A stretch of DNA of 64,000 nucleotides from an uncultured Clostridia bacterium (GTDB lineage: Bacteria > Bacillota > Clostridia > Christensenellales > Aristaeellaceae), in the NCBI GenBank assembly GCA_947165425.1, contig CAMVAJ010000005.1, positions 1 to 64,000 of the forward strand, written 5' to 3'. Below are positions 48,181 through 56,012 of this stretch, piece after piece. Position numbers and translations under genes: made by a program. The notes below the pieces were generated by a model. The model saw nothing but the letters and a program-made list of their open reading frames with translations, was not told the DNA's origin and ran no database searches. Every line of letters starts with the position of its first letter. The stretch's first letter is position 1.

Positions 48181-48243
48181 TGCCCCATTCGGCCCTGCGC
48201 CGCAGACAGCGACAGCTGTCTTCGCAGCGCGGGCCGGTGGGGC
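48181..48243. other. long imperfect inverted repeat between sortase and SBP genes
   Basis: TGCCCCATTCGGCCCTGCGCCGCAGACAGC-gaca-GCTGTCTTCGCAGCGCGGGCCGGTGGGGCA; no T tract on the + strand. Confidence 0.8.
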
Positions 48244-48273
48244 AAAGCGGTATGAGAAGGAAGGAACCCCCCT

Positions 48274-50190
48274 ATGAAAAGTATGCTTGCTCTGCTGATG
48301 ACCGCGGTGCTTCTCTTCTCCGTCTGTCCTGTTTTGGGCGAGGAGGATACCGCCGCGTCCGCACTGGTCGTCGCCAATCCCACGCCGCTGCGCGGGCAGT
48401 TCTTTACCGACCTGTGGGGCAACACTACGTCGGACATCGACGTCCGGGATCTTCTCCACGCCTATAATCTGATCTGCTGGGACGCGGAGAACGGCATGTT
48501 CACCGTGGATCCCTCCGTGGTCACGGGCCTGGCCGTCACGGCGGACGTAGAGGGCAATCACACCTATAACATGGTGCTGGCCAACGACCTTTTCTACTCC
48601 GACGGCTCCAGGATCACGGCCTGGGACTACGCCTTTTCCTTTCTCTTTACCATCAGTCCCGAGGTGAGTCAGATCGGCGGTACCCCCCTGCGCAGGGAAC
48701 AGATCGTGGGATCTCAGCAATATGTCACCGGCGGGCCCCTCTCCGGGGTGCGCGTGCTGGCCGACGATACCCTCAGCGTCACGCTGAACCACGAGTATCT
48801 CCCCTTCTTCTATGAGATGGGTCTGCTCTCCTGCGTGCCCTACCCGATCTCGGTCATCGCGCCGGGCGTCGCGGTGCGCGACGACGGCCAGGGCGTTTAT
48901 CTCGCCAACACGGACGAATCCGTCACACCCAACTTCACCGCGACGCTCCTCAACGCCACGGTGCTGGATCCCGAGACCGGCTATCTCTCCCACCCCTCCG
49001 TCGTCAGCGGTCCCTACACGCTCTCCTCCTGGGACGGCGTCACCGCTGTGTTCGATCTGAATCCCTACTATAAGGGCAACCGGCAGGGTGAGAAGCCCGC
49101 TATCGCGCATCTCACCTACACACTGACCACGGGCGATACGATGATCGGAGAACTGTCCTCCGGCAAGATCGATATGGTCAATAAGGCGACGCGGGCCGAC
49201 GCGATCACAGCCGGTATGGCGCTCGCGGGCGAGGACGGTTACGCCATGAGCACCTATCCCCGCGTCGGCCTCAGCTATATCAGCTTCTGCTGCGAGCGGG
49301 AGACCGTCTCATCCGCCGCTGTACGCCAGGCGATCGCTTATTGCTTTGACCGTGACGCGGTCACCACGGGCTATACCGGCCCCTTCGGGCAGCGGGTGGA
49401 CAGCTATTACGGCATCGGCCAGTGGATGTACAGCGTTGTCATGGGCACCACCCCCGCGCCGATTGATCCGCCGGAGGATGAGCAGGACACCGCGGGCTTC
49501 CGCGCCTATGAAAAAGCCCTCGCCGCGTATGAGGCGCTCACGCTGGAGGGCTTGAACCCCTACGCGCTCGACACCGAGGCCGCCGCCCGTCTGCTGGAGG
49601 CCGACGGCTGGCAGCTCAACGCCGAGGGCGTGCGGGAGAAGAACGGCGTTCAACTGAACCTGACGCTCCTGTATCCCGAGGGAAATAACATTCAAGACCT
49701 GCTTGAGGAAAACCTGGCCGCCCACCTGCGCGAGGTTGGCATCAGGCTGAGCATGCGCCCCCTCCCCATGACGGATTTGCTGCAGGCCTGGTACCAGCAG
49801 GGCGCCCGCGACGCGGACATGATTTATCTGGGCTCCAATTTTGATCTGATCTTTGATCCCTCCACCCACTTCCAGGTTTCCAATGCGGGTCATCACACCT
49901 GGTCCTATACCAATCTGAACGACCCCGAGCTGTACGCTGACGCTGTCGCCATGCGCCAGACGCAGCCCGGAGATGTGCTGACCTATATGCAGCGCTGGGT
50001 CGCCTTCGAGGAGCGCTTCAACCGGGTGCTCCCCATGATTCCGGTCTACAGCAACGTCTACTTTGACTTCTACATCGACCGGCTGCAGCACTACGCCATC
50101 ACCGAGAGCGTGACGTGGGGCCAGGCGATCGTGGGCGCCTATCTCGGCGACAAGGCGGAGGAAGAGGCTATCGAATGGAGCCAGTGGTAA
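48274..50190 (+). CDS. peptide/oligopeptide ABC transporter substrate-binding protein (SBP family 5)
   Basis: Signal peptide; VTADVEGNHTYNMVLANDLFYSDGSRITAWDYAFSF; VSGPYTLSSWDGVTAVFDLNPYYKGNRQG; AVRQAIAYCFDRDAV. Confidence 0.9.
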   Translation: MKSMLALLMTAVLLFSVCPVLGEEDTAASALVVANPTPLRGQFFTDLWGNTTSDIDVRDLLHAYNLICWDAENGMFTVDPSVVTGLAVTADVEGNHTYNMVLANDLFYSDGSRITAWDYAFSFLFTISPEVSQIGGTPLRREQIVGSQQYVTGGPLSGVRVLADDTLSVTLNHEYLPFFYEMGLLSCVPYPISVIAPGVAVRDDGQGVYLANTDESVTPNFTATLLNATVLDPETGYLSHPSVVSGPYTLSSWDGVTAVFDLNPYYKGNRQGEKPAIAHLTYTLTTGDTMIGELSSGKIDMVNKATRADAITAGMALAGEDGYAMSTYPRVGLSYISFCCERETVSSAAVRQAIAYCFDRDAVTTGYTGPFGQRVDSYYGIGQWMYSVVMGTTPAPIDPPEDEQDTAGFRAYEKALAAYEALTLEGLNPYALDTEAAARLLEADGWQLNAEGVREKNGVQLNLTLLYPEGNNIQDLLEENLAAHLREVGIRLSMRPLPMTDLLQAWYQQGARDADMIYLGSNFDLIFDPSTHFQVSNAGHHTWSYTNLNDPELYADAVAMRQTQPGDVLTYMQRWVAFEERFNRVLPMIPVYSNVYFDFYIDRLQHYAITESVTWGQAIVGAYLGDKAEEEAIEWSQW

Positions 50191-50726
50191 TCCGGAGCCG
50201 CCGCAGGACCCTCAGCATGGAGATCAAACAGGGCAGGCTGATCATCCGGGCGCCCTATCTCGCGACAGACCGTGAGATCGCGCGGTTCATTCAATCGCAC
50301 CAGTCCTGGATCGACAGCCATCTCTCAACGGCGCAGAGGCGAGAGCAGGAGTTAAAATCTGTTCGCCGCCTTACGGAGCAGGAGCTCCACGATCTGTCGG
50401 CTCGCGCGCTGAAGGTGATCCCGGAGCGTGTCGCCCACTATGCCCCGCTGATCGGCGTCACCTACGGTCGGATCACCATCCGAAACCAGCGGACGCGCTG
50501 GGGCAGCTGCAGCGCCAAGGGCAATCTCAACTTCAACTGTCTGCTGATGCTGGCGCCTCCCGGCGTGCTCGACAGTGTCGTCGTGCACGAGCTCTGCCAC
50601 CGCAAACACATGAATCACTCCGCGGCGTTTTACGCGGAGGTTCTCCGCGTCTTTCCGGACTACTGGGCCCAGCATGGCTGGCTGAAAGCGCACGGCGATC
50701 AGCTGCTCGCCATGCAGGAGTCCTGA
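50175..50726 (+). CDS. M48-family metallopeptidase, YgjP-like
   Basis: QRTRWGSCSAKGNLNFNCLLMLAPPGVLDSVVVHELCHRKHMNHSAAFYAEV (HELCH). Confidence 0.93.
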   Translation: MEPVVIRSRRRTLSMEIKQGRLIIRAPYLATDREIARFIQSHQSWIDSHLSTAQRREQELKSVRRLTEQELHDLSARALKVIPERVAHYAPLIGVTYGRITIRNQRTRWGSCSAKGNLNFNCLLMLAPPGVLDSVVVHELCHRKHMNHSAAFYAEVLRVFPDYWAQHGWLKAHGDQLLAMQES

Positions 50727-50779
50727 CCAGCGCCCGCCTCACAGCGGGCTGCCTTTTGATGTTGATAAGGAGACGAAGC

Positions 50780-51043
50780 ATGAAGCTGAAAAAGGCCTTT
50801 ATTACCCACCAGACAGACCGTGAGTCCCTGCTGGTTCCCACCGGCGACGCAGGCTTTGCCGGGTTGGTGAAAGGCAATCATACCCTGGGCGTAATCCTCG
50901 AGCTGCTGAAGCAGGAGACCGACGAGGCGCAGATCGTCGCGGCCATGCAGGCCCGCTTCGACGCGTCTGAGGAGGTCATCACCCGCGATGTCCGCAGAGC
51001 CATCACTGCGCTGCGTGAGATCGGCGCCATTGAAGAGGGCTGA
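50780..51043 (+). CDS. PqqD-family protein
   Basis: 88 aa; GNHTLGVILELLKQETDEAQIVAAMQARFDASEEVITRDVRRAITALREIGAIEE. Confidence 0.82.
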   Translation: MKLKKAFITHQTDRESLLVPTGDAGFAGLVKGNHTLGVILELLKQETDEAQIVAAMQARFDASEEVITRDVRRAITALREIGAIEEG

Positions 51044-51066
51044 CGCTCGCTGCCGTCAGTTCCGGC

Positions 51067-52272
51067 ATGTATCCTTTCGTTGATCGGGGTGAGTCCAGCA
51101 TGACAGAGGAAGAGACCCGGCGCGCCGTCGGCGATATGGTTTATCTTGTTTCCTGCGCCGTCAATGACGAAAAGCCCGAATCCGGCAAAACCGCCGGCAT
51201 GGATCTGTCGCCGATCTGCGCCGCAGCCCAGCGCCATCAGCTCACCTCCGCGGTGGGCATGGCGCTGGAGGCGGCAGGCATTCAGGACAGCCGGATTGCC
51301 CAGGAAACCGCCAAAGCGCAAAGAAAAAACGCCCTGCTGGACGCGGACCGCGCCGCGCTGATCGAGCGTCTTGAGTCGGCAGGAATCTGGTATATGCCCC
51401 TGAAGGGCGCTGTCATGCAGGCCCTCTATCCCCGCTATGGCATGCGGCAGATGGCGGACAACGATATCCTGATCGACGCAGCGCGCGCGCAGGATGTCAA
51501 AAGCATCATGGAGAAGCTGGGTTTCACCACAGAACGCGCCGGAAAAGGCGTTCACGATGTGTATCATAAGCCGCCCGTGAGCAATTTTGAGATCCACAAC
51601 GCGCTCTTCAGTCCGGTGCAGGAGAAAGAACTCCACGCATACTATCGGGATGTCAAAAGCCGCCTGGTCAAGGATCCGGATAACCGCTTCGGCTGGCATT
51701 TCACGCCCGAGGACTTCTATTTGTATCTGCTCGCCCACGCGCGCAAGCATTTTGCCGGCGGCGGGACGGGTCTGCGCACATTTCTGGATATCTATGTCTA
51801 TTTGAAAAAAAACGGTGCTTCGCTGAACACGGCCTACATTTCAGCTGAGGCGGAGAAGCTGAAGCTCTCCGATTTCGAGCGCAGGAGCCGCAGCCTCGCG
51901 ACGCACCTTTTTGGTCAGCAAGCCCTGACCCCGGAGGATCAGGAGATGCTGGCCTATGTCGTTCAGTCCGGTACCTACGGCACCATCTCGCACCGGGTCA
52001 ACAATCAAGTGGCGAAGCTCGGCGGAGGCGTAAAAGGAAAAATCCGCTTCTTCCTCCGCCGCGCTTTTCCGCCAATGGAGACCATCAGGATCTGGTATCC
52101 GTTGATCTACAAGCACAGGCTCCTCCTCCCCCTGCTGCCCTTCGTCCGGCTTGGCAAGGCGCTGACTGTCAGCAGGCGGAAGGTCGTGAGCGAGCTGCGG
52201 GCGCTGCTCCGCAAGCCCACCCAAACGGATCCAATCTTGTTTTCTGATGGCAACAGTCATCGGGACGCCTGA
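51067..52272 (+). CDS. nucleotidyltransferase family protein (NTP_transf_5-like)
   Basis: YMPLKGAVMQALYPRYGMRQMADNDILIDAARAQDVKSIMEKLGF (G-K/x-D-x-D type), FEIHNALFSP. Confidence 0.83.
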   Translation: MYPFVDRGESSMTEEETRRAVGDMVYLVSCAVNDEKPESGKTAGMDLSPICAAAQRHQLTSAVGMALEAAGIQDSRIAQETAKAQRKNALLDADRAALIERLESAGIWYMPLKGAVMQALYPRYGMRQMADNDILIDAARAQDVKSIMEKLGFTTERAGKGVHDVYHKPPVSNFEIHNALFSPVQEKELHAYYRDVKSRLVKDPDNRFGWHFTPEDFYLYLLAHARKHFAGGGTGLRTFLDIYVYLKKNGASLNTAYISAEAEKLKLSDFERRSRSLATHLFGQQALTPEDQEMLAYVVQSGTYGTISHRVNNQVAKLGGGVKGKIRFFLRRAFPPMETIRIWYPLIYKHRLLLPLLPFVRLGKALTVSRRKVVSELRALLRKPTQTDPILFSDGNSHRDA

Positions 52273-52298
52273 TTAGGGACAATCCATATTCATACCAA

Positions 52299-52324
52299 GA
52301 GGCAGCGTCCGTCGCTGCCTCCTT
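52299..52324. terminator. bidirectional hairpin between convergent genes
   Basis: GAGGCAGCG/CGCTGCCTC 9-bp stem, loop tccgt. Confidence 0.65.
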
Positions 52325-53727
52325 TAGAATTGGAAATAGATGAACGCGCTGGCAATCCCCGCGTCCAGACGGATGAGCGCCGCGGTCCCAATTGCCAGCA
52401 GCAGGCCAGCCCAGGCGGCCTCCGGCACCTCCGTGCCGTCCTCCTCCGTCAGAACAGGGAGGCGATACAGCGTCAGCACACCACCCAACAGGAGGATGAT
52501 TAGCGCCGCAGGGGAAGCGCCAAGCAACGCGGCATCCATCAGCAGACGCCCTCCCGCGGCATAATCCCACGGGGAGAAGAGCCTGCCCAGCAGCAATCCG
52601 GCGTGCGGAAGATCGCCCGCGCGGAAAAACAGCCACAGGAGGCAGACTGCTGCCTGCGTGAGCACGCAGCCCATCCATCTCTTTGGCCATTCCAACCCAA
52701 AGCGCCGCCGGATCGTGTACAGATTGAGGAGGCAGGCGTGCAGCAAACCCCAGACCACATAATTCCAGGAGGCGCCATGCCAGAGCCCGCAGAGAGCGAA
52801 CACCACAGTGGTCGCCAATATCTGTCTGAGGATCCCCTTGCGGCTTCCTCCCAGCGGGATATAGACATAGTCCGTAAACCAGCGCGTGAGACTGATATGC
52901 CACCGCCGCCAGAAAGCGCGTATATCGCTCGCGGCATAGGGCCGATCGAAATTCCGCATCAACCGGATCCCAAGCATGCGGGCGCTCCCCATCGCGATCT
53001 CGGAGTATCCCGAGAAATCACAGTAGATTTGCAGCGCAAATAGCATTGTAGCCGCCAATACGGCGCTCCCGTCCGGCTGCGCCGCCTGGTACACAGCATC
53101 CACAAAGGGCGCCGCAAGATCGGCGATCACAAGCTTTCTGAAATAGCCGCTCACCAGCAGCTTGGCCCCCGCGGTGAGATCCGTCTTTGAAAAGACGCGT
53201 TCGCTGCGCAGCTGCCCCAGCAAGTCCTTCGCCCGCTCGATGGGGCCCGCCACCAGCTGCGGAAAAAACGAGATATACAGCGCGTAGTATCCAAAGTGCT
53301 TCTCCGCGCGGGTATTCTTACGATACACGTCTATCACGTAGGAAAGCGCCTGAAACGTATAGAATGATATCCCGACGGGCAGGATGATCTCTCTGACGCG
53401 CCAGACGCCGCCGAGCATGGCCGCAGCCGTCTGCCCGAGGAGGTTCAGGTATTTAAAATAGCCCAAAAGCCCCAGGCAGACAGCTGCCGTGCCAATGCAC
53501 AACAGCCGCCGCCCAAGGCGATGGTTGATTCGTTCCAATAACAGGCCGGCCAGGTAGGAACAGACCGTCACCGCGAGGATCAGAAGGGAGAGCTTCGCGT
53601 CCCATCCGGCGTAGAAGACATAGCTGGCCGCGAGAAGCGCCGCCCAGCGCCAGCGCGAGGGCAGAAGCCAGTGCGCTATCGCCGTGAGCGGCAAAAACAG
53701 CAGATAGGCGGGCGAGTCAAAGCTCAT
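52324..53727 (-). CDS. MBOAT-family O-acyltransferase (AlgI/DltB-like)
   Basis: MSFDSPAYLLFLPLTAIAHWLLP...; FPQLVAGPIERAKDLL; RRWHISLTRWFTDYVYIPLGGSRKG; LWHGASWNYVVWG. Confidence 0.93.
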   Translation of the reverse strand: MSFDSPAYLLFLPLTAIAHWLLPSRWRWAALLAASYVFYAGWDAKLSLLILAVTVCSYLAGLLLERINHRLGRRLLCIGTAAVCLGLLGYFKYLNLLGQTAAAMLGGVWRVREIILPVGISFYTFQALSYVIDVYRKNTRAEKHFGYYALYISFFPQLVAGPIERAKDLLGQLRSERVFSKTDLTAGAKLLVSGYFRKLVIADLAAPFVDAVYQAAQPDGSAVLAATMLFALQIYCDFSGYSEIAMGSARMLGIRLMRNFDRPYAASDIRAFWRRWHISLTRWFTDYVYIPLGGSRKGILRQILATTVVFALCGLWHGASWNYVVWGLLHACLLNLYTIRRRFGLEWPKRWMGCVLTQAAVCLLWLFFRAGDLPHAGLLLGRLFSPWDYAAGGRLLMDAALLGASPAALIILLLGGVLTLYRLPVLTEEDGTEVPEAAWAGLLLAIGTAALIRLDAGIASAFIYFQF

Positions 53728-53950
53728 GGTATATCTCCCTCGGCAGCATCATATATACAATCGGAAGCATGCAGGCCAGCACCTCCAGGAGCGTCCCATG
53801 TTCCATCAGAATCCACAGGGCAAGCCCGTTCATCAGGATCATACTCCCGCAGGCCAGCACCCGGCGAAAGCGCGTCCAGCGGCTGACGCCCGCCAGCAGA
53901 AGACTCACAGCCCATACAGCTGCCATCAGCGGTTCGCGAAACGTAACCAT
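53717..53950 (-). CDS. 77-aa hypothetical membrane protein, overlaps MBOAT start
   Basis: Two hydrophobic segments; 11-bp overlap with downstream MBOAT gene. Confidence 0.55.
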   Translation of the reverse strand: MVTFREPLMAAVWAVSLLLAGVSRWTRFRRVLACGSMILMNGLALWILMEHGTLLEVLACMLPIVYMMLPREIYHEL

Positions 53951-53966
53951 TCAGCCCTCCGCAAGT

Positions 53967-54770
53967 TCAGACATGCTTCTGTCTCGTCTCCTCGAAGCGG
54001 TCCAGCACCTCGATCATCTTGGGCTCCAGCCTCTTCCGTGCCTCCTCCGCCAGCTCGTCCGGCACGCCGTAGAAGGCCTCCGCGATGCTGCCGGAGATGC
54101 AGGTCAGGGTGTCGCAGTCACCGCCCAGAGAGACCGCTGTACGGATCACATCCTCGAAGTCTGACCCTTCCAGGAAAGCGGTGATGGCCTCCGGGACGGT
54201 GCGCTGGCAGCTCTCGTCATGGCGATAGGCAGGCCGGATCTCGTCGCAGGTGCGGGAGAGGTCATAGCCAAACGTCCGTGTGATGTAATCCCTGATCTCA
54301 TCCTTGCTCCGGCCTGTCCGTGCCAGAAAGATGGCGCTGGCGGTCGCCTCCGCGCCCTTGATCCCCTCCGGGTGATTGTGCGTGACCTCCGCGGTCAGCC
54401 GCGCCAGGCGGCGCGTCCCCTCCAGATCATCCGCCAGCCAGCCCGCCGCGGAGACACGCATGGCGGAGCCGTTGCCATAGCTGTTATAGGGCTCCGGCTT
54501 CGGGGTATGCAGCCAATGGCGGAACGAACCGCCGTAGCCGGCATACGGGTAGCATCTCCCCCATCTGCGCATCAGTCGGGTCACCTCAGCGGTGATCTCC
54601 TCATCGCTGCAGCCGAGCGTGTTCATCAGCGCCTCCGCCACCGCAATGGTCATGACAGTGTCGTCTGTAAAATGCGACGCGCTTCCGAAGAGCTCGAAGG
54701 ACTTGCTCTTGTCCCCCTGGTCAAACTCATAGGGCGATCCTATGATATCGCCCAGAATCGCACCGATCAT
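53967..54770 (-). CDS. ADP-ribosylglycohydrolase family protein
   Basis: MIGAILGDIIGSPYE...FTDDTVMTIAVAEAL...AVSLGGDCDTLTCISGSIAEAFYGVP. Confidence 0.93.
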   Translation of the reverse strand: MIGAILGDIIGSPYEFDQGDKSKSFELFGSASHFTDDTVMTIAVAEALMNTLGCSDEEITAEVTRLMRRWGRCYPYAGYGGSFRHWLHTPKPEPYNSYGNGSAMRVSAAGWLADDLEGTRRLARLTAEVTHNHPEGIKGAEATASAIFLARTGRSKDEIRDYITRTFGYDLSRTCDEIRPAYRHDESCQRTVPEAITAFLEGSDFEDVIRTAVSLGGDCDTLTCISGSIAEAFYGVPDELAEEARKRLEPKMIEVLDRFEETRQKHV

Positions 54771-54883
54771 CTGGTACGCCTCCTTTCAACATAATCACTA
54801 TATCACATCCGGGCGATCCGCAGGTCGCCGGTCAGACGACATTTATGAAAAACGCCCCTGGTCCTTGGGTGTCCCTTTACGAA

Positions 54884-54913
54884 GAACTGCCAGTTGCACG
54901 CAACTGGCAGTTC
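54884..54913. terminator. hairpin downstream of LCP-like gene
   Basis: Perfect 13-bp stem GAACTGCCAGTTG/CAACTGGCAGTTC, loop cacg. Confidence 0.6.
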
Positions 54914-54935
54914 CATTTTAGGGAATTCGGTTCTC

Positions 54936-55994
54936 TCAGTCCTCCGCGAAGAGGAAGTCGAGGATCGCCTTCTTGTTCGCTTCCTTGTCTACAAGGTGTC
55001 CCTGCGCGCCGGCGACAATGTCGTACTCGTTCTTCGCTTCCAGCGGCAGAATCATGTATTTCACATTGTCGAAAATGTTGTAGCCCTGGCGCGCAGCCTT
55101 GTAGGCAGTCTTCACCAGCGCGACGGAAATCGCGCGGATGTCGTCCTCCGTCAGATTGTGATAAGCCATCTGGAAGATCGGCGCCATCTGCTGGCGGAGG
55201 AATTCATAGTCCTCCTCAGTGATGTCGTCCACGTTGATCACGCGGCGGCCCTCCGCGTCCTTCGGCTTCTCGTCGCCGGAGTAGAGCAGCACCTTCTCTG
55301 CGATGGTCGTGCCGACGCTGTGGAAGAGGTTCGCGATGACCTCCACCTCGCGCTCACAGCAGTTGTAGACCGAGTCATACTGCAGCCAGCCAAAGCCGAC
55401 CGCCTGCAGGCCGTTCAGATGGGTCTCCGGGCCGAATTCAGTCAGATAGTACTCCTGCGCCAGCATGTCGACAATCGCCTGGCTCAGCAGGCCTGTGCCG
55501 ACCTGTGCCTGAAGCTGGTTCTTCTTGGAGCCTACCATGCCGTTCAGCGCATTGCGCTCCGCACGGGAGACATCCACCGTCACGCCATTGTAGGCGTCGA
55601 TCAGCGAGGCCAGGTTCAGGTAGTTCAGGGACATATACCGCTCGATGTTCAGGCCAAAGTTGGCGTTGAAAACCTTCGCCGCCTCCTCCGGGCCGTTGTT
55701 GCGGTAGGGCATGTCCAGCTTCTGCGGGACATCGTAGCCCTCGTAGTCCACGAAGGTATCCCAGGTGAAGGGCAGGAGGCGGATCGCGCCGGTGGCCTCG
55801 TTCATCGAGACAGCCATCAGCGTGTTCCCGGCATTGCCCTTGTCGTTGTTCATGCCCTCGTTGCAGATCAGCAGGAAGGTGACCCAGTCGCTTTCCTCCA
55901 GGGAGGGCGCCTCCGCCAGCGCGAATGCCGGCAGCAGACTCACCGCCAGCAGCATGGCCAGCAGTTTGGGCATCAGATTCTTGATCGTCTTCAT
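54936..55994 (-). CDS. LytR-CpsA-Psr (LCP) family-like secreted protein, degenerate motifs
   Basis: Signal peptide; WVTFLLICNEGMNN...NTLMAVSMNEATGAIRLLPFTWDTFVDYEGY...LDMPYRNNGPEEAAKVFNANFGLNIERYMSLNYLNLASLIDAYNGVTVDVS. Confidence 0.78.
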   Translation of the reverse strand: MKTIKNLMPKLLAMLLAVSLLPAFALAEAPSLEESDWVTFLLICNEGMNNDKGNAGNTLMAVSMNEATGAIRLLPFTWDTFVDYEGYDVPQKLDMPYRNNGPEEAAKVFNANFGLNIERYMSLNYLNLASLIDAYNGVTVDVSRAERNALNGMVGSKKNQLQAQVGTGLLSQAIVDMLAQEYYLTEFGPETHLNGLQAVGFGWLQYDSVYNCCEREVEVIANLFHSVGTTIAEKVLLYSGDEKPKDAEGRRVINVDDITEEDYEFLRQQMAPIFQMAYHNLTEDDIRAISVALVKTAYKAARQGYNIFDNVKYMILPLEAKNEYDIVAGAQGHLVDKEANKKAILDFLFAED

Positions 55995-56012
55995 GATCGC
56001 GCGCCTCCTCTC

